Notes: generated from the letters alone by a model not told the origin. A stretch of 64,000 nucleotides of DNA from an uncultured Paracoccus sp. (GCA_934533075.1 CAKTBJ010000005.1:1-64000); one strand, 5' to 3'. Counted from the first letter of the stretch, positions 55,661-64,000 are shown. Numbers and translations are program-made.

Positions 55661-56069
55661 GGTCCGGCGTGGCGCGCGGGGCGGCGGGGAATGCCTCGGG
55701 TTCCGGTGCGGCCCGCATGGCGCGCGCCGGCCGCCGGTATGGCCCGGCCCCGCGCGGCATGGCCGGACGGCACGCCGCCGCCAATGCCGCGGCGGCATCG
55801 TCCAGGTGGGGCACGGCTTGCGGCAAGGGGGTGCCCGCCTGCGGCCGGGCGGCAGCGCCGCGTAGCGGGTGGCCTTGGAGGCCACCCGCTACGCGCTGCA
55901 CCTTGCGGTGCAGGAGGCGGGGCCTGGCCGTCGCCGCCTCCGCCGCGCCGTGGAGGCGTGGCGTGACCTTCGAGGCGCATGCCGACCTTCGGGATCGCCC
56001 GGCCCTGCGCCGGGGGGATGATGCGGCGGGGGGCGGCTTCGGCTCCGGCGTGGCCTGCGGGGTGGCGTC
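55661..56069. repeat. 409-bp insertion-like gap between obg and proB
   Basis: The obg end CCGTGGCAGCCGTGA (55646-55660) recurs as TCGTGGCAGCCCTGA at 56068-56082, where it overlaps the GTG start of proB. Read in the obg-like frame the second copy ends SWQP-stop, like PWQP-stop of Obg. No gene lies between. The gap holds two perfect hairpins at 55859-55913. Confidence 0.75.
55859..55913. repeat. Two adjacent perfect hairpins
   Basis: Hairpin 1: CGCGTAGCGGGTGGCC (55859-55874) with its exact complement at 55880-55895, loop TTGGA. Hairpin 2: CTGCACC (55896-55902) with GGTGCAG (55907-55913), loop TTGC. No T tract. Likely an extragenic palindromic element or mRNA stabiliser between obg and proB. 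Confidence 0.8.
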
Positions 56070-57188
56070 GTGGCAGCCCTGACCCCCGGCATCGCCCGCG
56101 CCCGGCGGCTGGTGGTCAAGATCGGCTCGGCGCTGCTGGTCGGGCCGGAGGGCCTGCGCGAGGACTGGCTGGCGGGCCTGTGCGCCGACGTGGCCGCGTG
56201 GCGGGCGCGGGGGGCGGATGTGGTGCTGGTTTCCTCCGGCTCCATCGCGCTGGGGCGGCGGGTGCTGGGCCTTCCCGATGGCGCGCTGGCGCTGGAGCAG
56301 GCGCAAGCGGCGGCGGCCGTGGGCCAGATCAGGCTGGCCCGCGCCTATGAGGCCGCCCTGTCGCCGCATGGCGTGGTGACGGCGCAGGTGCTGATGACGC
56401 TGGAGGACAGCGCCAACCGCCGCCGCTATCTGAACAGCCGCGCGACGCTGACCCATCTGCTGGGCCTCGGCGTGGTGCCCATCGTCAACGAGAACGACAC
56501 CGTGGCCACGGACGAGATCCGCTTTGGCGACAACGACCGGCTGGCGGCGCAGATCGCGGTGACGGTGGGGGCCGACCAGCTTCTGCTGCTGTCGGACGTG
56601 GACGGGCTGTATACCGCCAACCCCAAGACCGACCCGTCCGCCCGCCACCTGCCGGTGATCGAGCACCTGACGCCGGAGATCGAGGCGATGGCCGGCGATC
56701 CGGTCTCGGGCCTGTCCAGGGGCGGCATGAAGACCAAGCTGATGGCGGCGCGCACGGCCGTCGCCGGCGGCTGCGCGATGGCGATCGCGCAGGGCGACGT
56801 GGCCGGGCCGCTCTCGGCGGTGGCCTCGGGGGCGCGGGTGACCTGGTTCCTGCCCGAGGACGACCCCCAGACCGCCCGCAAGAGGTGGATCGCGGCGATG
56901 AAGCCGCGCGGCGAGGTGGTGGTGGATGCCGGCGCCGCCCGCGCGCTGGCCGAGGGCCGCTCGCTGCTGCCGGCTGGCGTGGTGGCGGTGCGCGGCGATT
57001 TCGGGCGCGGCGATCCGCTGCGCATCCTCGGCCCGGACGGCACCGACCTGGCGCATGGCCTGACCCGATACAGCGCCGGGGAGGCCCGCGCGATCATGGG
57101 CCGCCGCAGCGCCGAGGTGGCGGCGATCCTCGGCCATGCCCCAAGGGCCGCGCTGATCCATCGCGACGACATGGCGGTGGTGCGGTAG
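56070..57188 (+). CDS. proB: Glutamate 5-kinase
   Basis: First step of proline synthesis: phosphorylates L-glutamate. 372 residues: amino-acid kinase domain (about 10-260, '[12 protein letters not shown]', '[11 protein letters not shown]', '[21 protein letters not shown]', '[12 protein letters not shown]', '[10 protein letters not shown]') and a C-terminal PUA domain (about 280-360). GTG start 56070, supported by the duplicated obg/proB junction and by the kinase domain beginning right after it. proA is not adjacent. A diverged copy of its 3' end follows the gene. Confidence 0.95.
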   Translation: MAALTPGIARARRLVVKIGSALLVGPEGLREDWLAGLCADVAAWRARGADVVLVSSGSIALGRRVLGLPDGALALEQAQAAAAVGQIRLARAYEAALSPHGVVTAQVLMTLEDSANRRRYLNSRATLTHLLGLGVVPIVNENDTVATDEIRFGDNDRLAAQIAVTVGADQLLLLSDVDGLYTANPKTDPSARHLPVIEHLTPEIEAMAGDPVSGLSRGGMKTKLMAARTAVAGGCAMAIAQGDVAGPLSAVASGARVTWFLPEDDPQTARKRWIAAMKPRGEVVVDAGAARALAEGRSLLPAGVVAVRGDFGRGDPLRILGPDGTDLAHGLTRYSAGEARAIMGRRSAEVAAILGHAPRAALIHRDDMAVVR

Positions 57189-57191
57189 GGG

Positions 57192-57221
57192 GGGGGTGCG
57201 TGCAAGCACGCAGCCTACGGG
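57192..57221. repeat. Dispersed palindrome after proB, copy 4
   Basis: GGGGTGCGTGCAAGCACGCAGCCTACGGG, of the same family as the elements after mmcB (45191-45377). Four bases after the proB stop. Confidence 0.8.
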
Positions 57222-57309
57222 CCTGACCCGCTATGCGGCGGTGGAGGTCCGCGCCATCACCAGCAAGCGCCGCGCCGAGGCGGCGGCGACATGGCGGTGA
57301 TGCGGTAGG
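57222..57309 (+). pseudogene. Diverged partial copy of the proB 3' end
   Basis: CCTGACCCGCTATGCGGCGG to GACATGGCGGTGATGCGGTAG mirrors the final proB segment (57059-57188), which reads [13 protein letters not shown]...DDMAVVR-stop. The copy reads LTRYAAVEVRAIT then loses about 42 bp and the frame. Lies between palindrome copies 4 and 5. Confidence 0.85.
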
Positions 57310-57313
57310 GGGC

Positions 57314-57350
57314 GTAGGGTGCGTGCTTGCACGCACCGTCACCCATTCCC
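57314..57350. repeat. Dispersed palindrome, copy 5
   Basis: GTAGGGTGCGTGCTTGCACG then CACCGTCACCCATTCCC, opposite in orientation to copy 4, lying directly after the proB-tail copy and 34 bp from the end of the convergent reductase gene. Confidence 0.8.
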
Positions 57351-57384
57351 ATCGACGCATGGCGGGGGAGGCCCGCCCTCGGCC

Positions 57385-58176
57385 TCAAATCCCCTCGCCC
57401 ACGAAGGCCTTTTCGACCACGAATTCGCGCGGGTCGCTGTTGGCGCCCTCGGTCAGGCCGAACCGCTCCAGCGTCTGCTTGATGTCGATGTTGAACGCCA
57501 TCGAGCCGCAGACCATCGCCCGGTCCCTGGCCTTGTCGATGGGCGCCAGCCCCAGATCGGCCTGCACCTTGCCGGATTCGAGGTTCTCGGTGATGCGTCC
57601 GACATAGCGCGACGGTTCGCGCGTCGTGGTCGGATAGTAGAGCAGCCGGCCGGCCACCATCTCGCCGATCAGCGGATCGTCCTTGAGCGACTCGACCAGT
57701 TGCCTGCCATATTCCAGATCCTCCTGCCGGCGGCAGGTATGCATCATGATCACGGTCCCGAACCGCTCGTAGGTTTCCGGGTCGCGCATCAGGCTGGCGA
57801 AGGGGGCGATGCCGGTGCCGGTGGCCAGGAACCACAGCCTTTCGCCGGGCAGCAGCGCGTCCAGCACCAGCGTCCCCACCGGCTTGGGGCGCAGGATGAT
57901 CTGGTCGCCGGGCCGGATATGTTGCAGCCGCGAGGTCAGGGGGCCGTTCTGGACCTTGATCGAGTAGAATTCCAGCTCCTCGTCCCAGCTGGGCGAGGCG
58001 ATGGAATAGGCGCGCAGGATCGGGCGCCCGTCATCGCCCGGCAGGCCCAGCATCACGAACTCGCCCGAGCGGAAGCGCAAGGATTGCGGGCGGGTGCAGC
58101 GGAACGAAAACAGCGTATCGGTCCAGTGCCGCACCTCGGTCACGGTCTGGAGGTCGGTAGCCTTTGCAGCGGACAT
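57385..58176 (-). CDS. fpr: Ferredoxin-NADP+ reductase
   Basis: FAD enzyme exchanging electrons between NADPH and ferredoxin/flavodoxin. 263 residues, bacterial subclass. FAD site 'PILRAYSIASPSWDEELEFYSI' in pieces (RxYS motif), NADP site 'LWFLATGTGIAPFASLMRDP' and 'VIMMHTCRRQEDLEY', 'AMVCGSMAF', and the C-terminal 'REFVVEKAFVGEGI' typical of this subclass. It lies 24 bp downstream of the Rrf2 regulator gene on the same strand, so both may form one redox/Fe-S responsive unit. Confidence 0.95.
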   Translation of the reverse strand: MSAAKATDLQTVTEVRHWTDTLFSFRCTRPQSLRFRSGEFVMLGLPGDDGRPILRAYSIASPSWDEELEFYSIKVQNGPLTSRLQHIRPGDQIILRPKPVGTLVLDALLPGERLWFLATGTGIAPFASLMRDPETYERFGTVIMMHTCRRQEDLEYGRQLVESLKDDPLIGEMVAGRLLYYPTTTREPSRYVGRITENLESGKVQADLGLAPIDKARDRAMVCGSMAFNIDIKQTLERFGLTEGANSDPREFVVEKAFVGEGI

Positions 58177-58200
58177 GCGGATTCTTTCGATGGGGAGGGG

Positions 58201-58659
58201 TTATTCGTCCACCACGGCCAGCAGATGCGGCACCGCGGGGCAGGGGGTCAGCCTGTTGAAGGCCACGTCGGCCAGGGTGGCATTGGCCAGATAGACATAG
58301 ACATGCGCCGACAGGCTTTCCCACAGGCGGTTCGCCATGCTCTGCGCCAGGCTGCCCGAGATGGCGCCGGTGGCGCCCTGTCCGACATGCAGCGCGCTGA
58401 CGGTCTCGTCCACGGCGTCGAGGACATCGACCATGCGGATCTCCTCGGGCGGGCGCGACAGGCGATAGCCGCCGCCGGGACCGCGCACCGAACTGACCAG
58501 CCCGGCGCGGCGCAGGCGCACGAAAAGCTGTTCCAGATAGGACAGGGAAATATCCTGCCGCCTTGCGATCTCGGCCAGCGAGGACTGGCCGTCCGTGCCG
58601 GCGCGGGCGAGGTCGATCAGGGCGACGACCGCATAGCGGCCTTTCGTGGACAGTTTCAT
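58201..58659 (-). CDS. Rrf2/IscR-type regulator with a single cysteine
   Basis: A 152-residue Rrf2-family transcription factor. Winged HTH in 'MKLSTKGRYAVVALIDLA', 'LAEIARRQDISLSYLEQLFVRLRRAGLV', and 'SVRGPGGGYRLSRP'. The three cluster cysteines of E. coli IscR are missing: the loop reads 'ALHVGQGATGAISGSLAQS', and only Cys140 ('TPCPAVP') remains. Single-Cys IscR proteins are known in Rhodobacter, where the protein represses iron-sulfur genes (established knowledge). No isc/suf genes are adjacent; the downstream gene is the ferredoxin-NADP reductase. Confidence 0.88.
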   Translation of the reverse strand: MKLSTKGRYAVVALIDLARAGTDGQSSLAEIARRQDISLSYLEQLFVRLRRAGLVSSVRGPGGGYRLSRPPEEIRMVDVLDAVDETVSALHVGQGATGAISGSLAQSMANRLWESLSAHVYVYLANATLADVAFNRLTPCPAVPHLLAVVDE

Positions 58660-59756
58660 CGGGGCCTCGTCTTGCCGTGATGCGCGCCGGAAGGGCGCGG
58701 CCGGGACGATCCTAGCAGCCTCGCGCGCGGGTGGCAAAACCTGATCTGCCCCATGCGGCGGGGTGACGCGATGGGGACTGTCGCCGCCGTCGGAAAACGG
58801 GGCGGGACCGGGCCTTTCGTGACGCAGAGGCAGGCCGCCCCGCATGCCGCACATGGCGGGATGGCCGTTGCGGCGGGAGGCGCTCGGGAGGCCTTGCGCG
58901 TGGCCGTTGCCGGAACGCGGCCGGCATGGCGGATGGGCAGGGGCGGCTCCGGCCGGCAGCCATCGGACCGGCAACGCCGCCGCGCAAAGCCGCGAGCATG
59001 TCCCGCCCGGCGCAGGCACGCGCCAGGCTTCCCTCCCTTGCCGCCCTTGTGCCTGAAGCCGGCGCGATCCGCCCGGCCGGGGCGCCTCGGCGCGCCGCCG
59101 GGCTTCGGCCGTCGATCCGGGGGCATGGGCGCGTGGGCGGCAGGGAGGCCCGGCCTTCGGAAGCGCCCTTACGGTTCGACGAGACCGCCGCCGCGCATCC
59201 CGGTCCTGCGGAGGGCGCGATTTCCGGTCCGGCCTCGCCCACCCGTTCAAGCCCGGCGCCAGGAAGAACCCTCCCGGATGCGGGATTTCGCTGGACCGTC
59301 CGGGCGCAGCCAGCGCCCGGATCGCCGCTTTCCCGCGGGACCCTGCCGCCGCGCATCCGGTGGTCAGGCCGGCCCGGATCGGAAGCGGCGCGGACAATCG
59401 GGACGAGGGCTTTTCGCGCGGGCCGGGCCGGATCGTCCGCTTCCTCGCCTCCGCATGGGCGGCGAGGCTGTGGCGGGCGCGGCGACCGGCGGCGGGCGCC
59501 GCCGGCCGCGCCGGGGTCGCACCTTCCCCGATGCCCATCCGCGCCTTGCCAAACCGCATCCGCCGCCCCATCTCGGCAGGGCGGCGTTCTTGACGCGCGG
59601 GCCGGGCATGCGCTAATCGCGCATATCCTGCCCGCCCGGCCGCGCCGCATCCCGCGCGCCTCGACCGAGGAGAATGCCCGCCGCGAGCGATCCGCGCCGC
59701 CGCCGACCCTACCATCGCCGCCCCTCTTTCGCCGGGCGGCCCAGACAGGACCCGTC
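58660..59756. other. 1.1-kb gene-free GC-rich region
   Basis: Lies between the divergent regulator and hydrolase genes. Long open frames exist on both strands, but their products are Arg/Pro/Gly-rich without family features, lack Shine-Dalgarno sequences, and overlap each other in all frames. No RNA gene or repeat array was recognised. Promoters of both flanking genes must lie at its ends. Confidence 0.5.
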
Positions 59757-60416
59757 ATGCCCGAACTGATCTTTCCCGGCCCCGAAGGGCGTCTGGAAGC
59801 CCGCTATCATCCCCAGCCGATTCCCGACGCGCCCATCGCCATCGTCCTGCACCCGCATCCGCAATATGGCGGCACGATGAACAACCGGGTGGTCTACAAC
59901 CTGCATTACGCCTTCCACCGCATCGGCTTCACGGTGATGCGGTTCAACTTCCGCGGCGTCGGCCGCAGCCAGGGCGAGTTCGACCAGGGCATCGGCGAGC
60001 TGTCCGATGCCGCCTCGGCGCTGGACTATCTTCAGGCGATGAACCCCAACAGCAAGCATTGCTGGGTGGCGGGGTTCAGCTTCGGCGCCTGGATCGGCAT
60101 GCAGCTGCTGATGCGCCGGCCGGAGATCACCGGCTTCGTTTCGGTGGCCCCGCCGGCGAACATGTATGATTTCAGCTTTCTGGCGCCGTGCCCGGCCTCG
60201 GGGCTGATCATCAACGGCAGCGCCGACCGCGTGGCGCCGCCCAAGGATACCGAGACGCTGGTCGGCAAGCTGCGCGAGCAGAAGGGCATCACCATCAGCC
60301 ACGAGGTGATCGAGGGCGCCGATCACTTCTTCCGCGACGACGAGGCGCATATGGGGCCGATGATCAAGACGGTGCAGGATTACGTCCGCCGCCGGCTGAC
60401 CGAAACCAGCCGCTGA
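59757..60416 (+). CDS. Alpha/beta hydrolase
   Basis: A 219-residue alpha/beta-hydrolase-fold protein. 'AIVLHPHPQYGGTMNN' carries the oxyanion region, 'NFRGVGRSQGEFDQG' is family-typical, and the nucleophile elbow is 'VAGFSFGAW' (Ser in GxSxG-like GFSFG). The Asp is probably in 'GSADRVAPP' and the His in 'EGADHFFRDD'. This type is widely conserved in alphaproteobacteria without a known substrate. No signal peptide. A strong terminator follows. Confidence 0.9.
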   Translation: MPELIFPGPEGRLEARYHPQPIPDAPIAIVLHPHPQYGGTMNNRVVYNLHYAFHRIGFTVMRFNFRGVGRSQGEFDQGIGELSDAASALDYLQAMNPNSKHCWVAGFSFGAWIGMQLLMRRPEITGFVSVAPPANMYDFSFLAPCPASGLIINGSADRVAPPKDTETLVGKLREQKGITISHEVIEGADHFFRDDEAHMGPMIKTVQDYVRRRLTETSR

Positions 60417-60431
60417 GGCGACAGGGCGAAG

Positions 60432-60465
60432 GGCGCGGGCCGGGTTCATCCGGCCCGCGCCTTTT
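60432..60465 (+). terminator. Rho-independent terminator after the hydrolase gene
   Basis: Perfect 12-bp stem GGCGCGGGCCGG/CCGGCCCGCGCC around GTTCAT, then TTTTCG. Confidence 0.9.
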
Positions 60466-60570
60466 CGCCGTGGTCGCCGGGGAGGGCAAGGCGGTGTCCA
60501 GACGGACGGCCTTCCTTCCCCGGCGAACGATATGGCCGCCTTGCGATGCGCGCCAGTTTGACGGGACAGC

Positions 60571-61089
60571 ATGTTCATAGCACATTTGCCCGCCGGCTAT
60601 CTGCTGGCGCGCCAGCTCAGCAAGAACCGTCCTGCCCGGAAATGGCTGATCGTGACGGGGCTTTGTGCGTCCGTCCTGCCGGATCTGGACCTGCTCTGGT
60701 TTTATCTCGTCGATGGCCGGCAGACGGTTCATCACGCCTATCTTTTCCACACGCCCCTTTTCTGGGTTGCCGTTGCCGCAGCCGCATTTGCCATCGCGCG
60801 TCTGACGGGCCGGAGGGCGGCGGAGCCATTCACAGGGATGGCGTTGCTGTGCCTTATGCTGCACATGGTGCTGGACTCGATCGCTGCTGAAATCGCATGG
60901 TTCAGGCCGTTTGCCGACCATGAAATCAACCTCGTCCATGTTCCCGCCAGATATGGCTGGTGGGTCTGGAACTTCGTCCTGCATTGGACCTTCCTGCTGG
61001 AGATCGCGATCATCGCGGCAGCAGGCATTGCGCTCTGGCGTGACGGCAAGGCGCGGTCGGTTGCGAGGGGCGCGCCCGGTAAGGGCTGA
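60571..61089 (+). CDS. YdjM/DUF457-like membrane metal-dependent hydrolase
   Basis: A 172-residue inner-membrane protein with about four helices. Conserved His/Asp motifs of the LexA-regulated membrane hydrolase family: 'FIAHLPAGYLLAR', 'LPDLDLLWFYLVD', 'VHHAYLFHTPLFW', 'LHMVLDSIAAEI'. The catalytic role is not established. Codon use is less GC-biased than that of its neighbours, suggesting a more recent arrival (inference). Confidence 0.8.
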   Translation: MFIAHLPAGYLLARQLSKNRPARKWLIVTGLCASVLPDLDLLWFYLVDGRQTVHHAYLFHTPLFWVAVAAAAFAIARLTGRRAAEPFTGMALLCLMLHMVLDSIAAEIAWFRPFADHEINLVHVPARYGWWVWNFVLHWTFLLEIAIIAAAGIALWRDGKARSVARGAPGKG

Positions 61090-61287
61090 AAGCGCGGCAA
61101 GGCCGGGCCTGTGTCGGCCATGCGGGAACCCTGCCGGTCAGGTCGGGCGCGGCGGGTTCCGGCCTCCATCAGCCGCGCAAGGGCCTCGCGCGGCGCGGCG
61201 GCTGGCCGGCTCCGCCCGTCTCAGGCCCAGCCGCCACCGCAGGGCGGCGCCGGCGCACCGCCCCCGACACTTCGCAGCGTGCCGCCC

Positions 61288-61719
61288 TCAGCCTGCCTTC
61301 ACCGTCAGGTCCAGCGTGATCTCGGTGTTCAGCAGCTTCGAGATCGGGCAGCCGGATTTGGCATCCTCGGCGGCCTTGCGCAGCACCGCCTCCTCGCCCC
61401 GGCCGCTGACCGTCGCCGTCAGCGCGGCGCGTGTGATCGCGAAGCCGCCATCCACCGCGTCCAGCGTGATCGCCGATCTGGCCTCGACCTCGACGCCTTC
61501 CACCCCGGCCTGCTCCAGCATCAGCGAGGTCGCCATCGCAAAGCAGGAGGCATGCGCGGCGCCGACCAGCTCCTCGGGATTGCTGCCCTTTTTCCCCTCG
61601 AAACGGGTGTTGAAGCCATAGGGCACGTTATGCAGCACGCCGCTTTCGGTCGAGACATGCCCGCCGCCGGACTTGATGCCGCCCTCCCAGACGGCGCTGC
61701 CGAATTTCGTGTTCGCCAT
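61288..61719 (-). CDS. OsmC-family peroxiredoxin
   Basis: Organic hydroperoxide reductase of the OsmC subgroup, 143 residues. Both catalytic cysteines are present: 'GAAHASCFAMATS' near residue 59 and 'DAKSGCPISKLL' near 124. N-terminal 'FGSAVWEGGIKSGGGHVSTESG' and 'GSNPEELVGAAHA' are family-typical. Monocistronic, on the opposite strand to the flanking genes. Confidence 0.92.
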   Translation of the reverse strand: MANTKFGSAVWEGGIKSGGGHVSTESGVLHNVPYGFNTRFEGKKGSNPEELVGAAHASCFAMATSLMLEQAGVEGVEVEARSAITLDAVDGGFAITRAALTATVSGRGEEAVLRKAAEDAKSGCPISKLLNTEITLDLTVKAG

Positions 61720-61811
61720 GATCGCACTCCCTTCAATTGCCCTGGGTCAACGTATAAGGGCGCGTCAGGTTGCATGAGCGCGGGCGGTGCCGCGCGAGGC
61801 GGGGGCAGGGC

Positions 61812-62702
61812 ATGCATGAACTGGCGGCATTGGGTGCGGCACTGGCCTGGGCGCTGACCGGCGTGATCGGGCATCCGGCGGCGCAGCGGCTGGGGGCGTT
61901 CGGATTCAGCCTCTATCGGCAGGCCTTCGTGACGGTGCTGCTGGCCGGGATGGTCCTGGCCCTGGGCACCGGCATCGGGCAGGGGGCAGATGCGCACACG
62001 CTGGCCGTGCTGGCGCTGTCGGGATTCGCCGGCATCTTCCTGGGGGATTCCTGCCTGTATCTGGCCTTGGTGCGGCTGGGACCGCGCCGGACCGGCGTCA
62101 TCTTCGCGCTGAACGCGCCCATCGCCGCGCTGCTGGGCTGGCTGTTCCTGGGCGAGGCGCTTTCGGCGCGCGCGGTCGTCGGCATCGCGCTGTGCACCCT
62201 TGGCGTGGCGGTGTCGGTGCTGGGCCGGCCGGGCCGGTCGGGCACGCATCGCTTCGAGGCGATCAGCGGCCCGGTCTGGCAGGGCGTCGGCGTGGCGCTG
62301 CTGGCGGCGCTGGGGCAGGCGGCGGGCACCCTGCTGGCGCGGCCGGTGATGGAGGCGGGGTTCGACCCGCTGCTGGCGACGCTGATCCGGGTGGCGGTCG
62401 CGACGGCGGGGCTGGTGCTGCTGCTGGCCGTGGCGCCGGGCCTGCGCCCGCCGCGCCGCCCCGGTCCGGGGATGGCCTAGCGGGTGGCGGCCGTGGGCGT
62501 GCTGGGCATGGGCATCGGCATGACGCTGCTGCTCTACGCGCTGGCGGGCGAGAACCTAGCCATCGTCGCCACGCTGTCGGCGCTGTCGCCGGTGATGATC
62601 CTGCCGGTGCTGTGGCTGGCGACGGGGGCGCGGCCCTCGGCCACCTCATGGGCCGGGGCGCTGACCGCCGTCGCCGGCATGGCGCTGATCTTCGCCCGCT
62701 AG
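61812..62702 (+). pseudogene. EamA/DMT transporter interrupted by an in-frame TAG
   Basis: The first part (61812-62480, 222 residues) covers repeat 1 ('AALGAALAWALTGVIGHPAAQRLG', 'RTGVIFALNAPIAALLGWLFLGE' in pieces) and the beginning of repeat 2. A TAG at 62478-62480 stops it, and the same frame continues from CGG GTG at 62481 as 'VAAVGVLGMGIGMTLLLYAL' and 'LSALSPVMILPVLWLATG' to a TAG at 62700. Together they make a normal 296-residue EamA protein. Could be a recent nonsense mutation or a sequencing error. Confidence 0.88.
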
Positions 62703-62805
62703 GGGCGCGCCGGCCCGCGCGGCGACAGGGCGGCGCATCCGGCGCGGTCGCCGGCCGCCGCGCGGAACGGGGGCCGGCGTGAAGGCGGCTGGCCCCGGAG
62801 GCGCC

Positions 62806-63306
62806 TCAATCCGTGCCCCGATAGGGCTGGACATATTGCAGCGCCATGTCCCACGGAAAGAAGATCCAGGTGTCTTGACTCACCTCGGTCACATAGGTCT
62901 GCACCATCGGCCGTCCCTTGGGCTTGGCGTAGACGGTGGCGAAATGCGCCTTCGGATACATCTTGCGCACATGCTCCAGCGTGCGGCCCGAATCGACCAG
63001 GTCGTCGATGACCAGGATGCCCTCGCCGTCCTGCATCACCGCCGGGTCGGGGGTCTTCAGCACCACGACCTCGCCCCGGTCCTGCCCGCCCTTGCCGTGA
63101 TAGGATTTCACCGAAATCGTGTCGATCACCCGCACGTCCAGCTCGCGCGCGACGATCATCGCCGGCACCAGCCCGCCGCGGGTGATGCCCAGGATCGCGC
63201 GCCATTCGCGGTCCTCCAGCCGCCAGGCCAGCGCGCGGGCGTCCCGGTGCAGCTGGTCCCAGCTGATGTGAAAGCCGCGTTCATGCGGCAGCAGGCGGTC
63301 GTTCAT
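62806..63306 (-). CDS. gpt: Xanthine-guanine phosphoribosyltransferase
   Basis: Purine salvage enzyme using PRPP to make XMP/GMP. 166 residues (E. coli Gpt 152). '[19 protein letters not shown]' (pyrophosphate-binding), 'ISVKSYHGK', and the PRPP motif '[22 protein letters not shown]' in pieces, then 'IFFPWDM' for base stacking with Trp. ATG 63306; the frame open to 63318 adds four residues. LysE-family gene lies 18 bp upstream on the same strand. Confidence 0.93.
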   Translation of the reverse strand: MNDRLLPHERGFHISWDQLHRDARALAWRLEDREWRAILGITRGGLVPAMIVARELDVRVIDTISVKSYHGKGGQDRGEVVVLKTPDPAVMQDGEGILVIDDLVDSGRTLEHVRKMYPKAHFATVYAKPKGRPMVQTYVTEVSQDTWIFFPWDMALQYVQPYRGTD

Positions 63307-63324
63307 GCTGGCTCCCAAAGGGTT

Positions 63325-63924
63325 CTAGTGGTTGACGATCAGCAGCAGGCCCAGAAGCGCCATCGCGCCGGCGGCGGCCCGGTCGATCCAGAACTTGGCC
63401 GCAAAATAGCGCGCCCGCATGGGGGCTGTCGATGCCAGAACGGCGACCAGCACATACCAGAACAGTTCCGTCGCCAGGCAGATGCCATAGATCAGCGCCT
63501 GGCGGGAGGCGGCCATCGGCTCGGGGAATACCGACAGGATCAGCGCGGCGTAGAACAGCGCCGGCTTGGGGTTCGACAGGTTCAGCGCGATGCCGCCGAG
63601 GAAACCCTTGCGCCCGGCGGCCGCCGGCGGCAGCGGCCGGGTCGAGGCCCGCCACAGCGCCCAGGCGAACCACAGCAGATAGAAGCCGCCGAACACCTTC
63701 ATGGCCGAGAACCAGCCCGGATGCAGCCGGAACAGCACCGCCAGCCCCAGCAGCGCCGAGACGCACCACAGCGATGCCCCCGTCGCCAGCCCCAGCGCAT
63801 AGGGCAGCGCGCGGTCGCGCCCATGCGCGAAGGCAGTCTGCACCGTGGCGATGATCGCCGGTCCCGGCGTCAGGATCGCCAGCGACAGCGCCGAGACGAG
63901 CGCCAGGACCTGCTCGGCGGTCAT
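63325..63924 (-). CDS. LysE/RhtB-family exporter
   Basis: A 199-residue inner-membrane amino-acid exporter with six helices. Signature 'LAILTPGPAIIATVQTAFAHGR' (conserved PGP), 'GLATGASLWCVSALLGLAVLF' and 'GIALNLSNPKPALFYAA'. Substrate unknown. Four bases separate its start from the fabI stop codon, so fabI, this gene and gpt may be one transcript. Confidence 0.9.
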   Translation of the reverse strand: MTAEQVLALVSALSLAILTPGPAIIATVQTAFAHGRDRALPYALGLATGASLWCVSALLGLAVLFRLHPGWFSAMKVFGGFYLLWFAWALWRASTRPLPPAAAGRKGFLGGIALNLSNPKPALFYAALILSVFPEPMAASRQALIYGICLATELFWYVLVAVLASTAPMRARYFAAKFWIDRAAAGAMALLGLLLIVNH

Positions 63925-63928
63925 CGGG

Positions 63929-64000
63929 TCAGTCGTGCTTGACGGCGGCGATGTCCGGGGCGTCCACGGCCTTCATGCCCACGACATGATAGCCCGCATC
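63929..64000 (-). CDS. fabI: Enoyl-ACP reductase FabI, C-terminal end (cut by window)
   Basis: The last 23 codons and stop of a minus-strand gene, ending 'DAGYHVVGMKAVDAPDIAAV' then KHD. This tail is characteristic of alphaproteobacterial FabI (NADH enoyl-ACP reductase of fatty-acid synthesis). The rest lies beyond the right edge. Confidence 0.8.
   Translation of the reverse strand, partial: DAGYHVVGMKAVDAPDIAAVKHD

Noticed and set aside
58926..59756. Upstream extension of the alpha/beta hydrolase by about 277 residues
   Set aside because: Extension is Arg/Pro-rich without homology; the hydrolase fold starts at the ATG at 59757.

Overview
The window is about 64 kb of high-GC DNA carrying mostly core chromosomal genes of an alphaproteobacterium. 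Rhodobacterales, probably Paracoccus or a close relative, fits best. Reasons (inference): an NDUFS4-type complex I accessory subunit, a pseudoazurin, an IscR-like Rrf2 regulator with a single cysteine, an isoaspartyl-methyltransferase-like gene coupled to tolC, a TauE/SafE exporter coupled to a TIGR02186 protein, and an AAC/Ala-rich codon style. No prophage, IS element, CRISPR array or conventional defence island was seen.

Layout. 1-13.6 kb: I78-type inhibitor lipoprotein, uvrB, Cu/Zn SOD, complex I accessory protein, tRNA-Arg(TCT), selO, an EEP-family protein, enolase, a SixA-like phosphatase, DUF1178, a Kdo transferase, tRNA-Cys(GCA), then methyltransferase-tolC-hypothetical. 13.6-28 kb: a LysM/M23 lipoprotein followed on the minus strand by pcm and surE, the TauE/SafE pair, a class V aminotransferase, an ABC exporter, ygfZ-like and dinB, and acs. 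28.6-38.5 kb: a hydroxyproline catabolic cluster with a GntR regulator, DapA-family deaminase, polar amino-acid ABC transporter, FAD oxidase, Cys/Cys hydroxyproline epimerase, aconitase X and a divergent proline-racemase homologue. 39.1-42.6 kb: a cobalamin riboswitch followed by a BtuFCD-type transporter and pseudoazurin. 42.9-46.7 kb: lysine-catabolism-type genes (AASA dehydrogenase, glutaryl-CoA dehydrogenase) around mmcB. 46.8-64 kb: OmpA-family protein, ferredoxin, purU, typA, a 24-residue membrane peptide, obg, proB, a ferredoxin-NADP reductase, an Rrf2 regulator, several small enzymes and transporters, and the last codons of fabI at the right edge.

How the genes work together. The clearest functional unit is the hydroxyproline cluster. 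Uptake by the ABC system would be followed by C2 epimerisation, FAD oxidation and deamination to alpha-ketoglutarate semialdehyde. Aconitase X adds a 3-hydroxyproline branch. The dehydrogenase that should finish the 4-hydroxyproline route is not in the window. The second racemase-family protein has Ser and Thr where the two catalytic cysteines should be.

The most unusual feature is not a gene. Many intergenic gaps are filled by degenerate tandem or inverted repeats, and several of these repeats contain diverged copies of the 3' end of the gene beside them (sodC, acs, mmcB, purU, proB, and the obg/proB junction). A 153-bp inverted copy of part of the M23 lipoprotein gene, a perfect 65-bp inverted repeat around ygfZ-dinB, and long G-tract/C-tract palindromes belong to the same picture. 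One EamA transporter gene is broken by an in-frame TAG.
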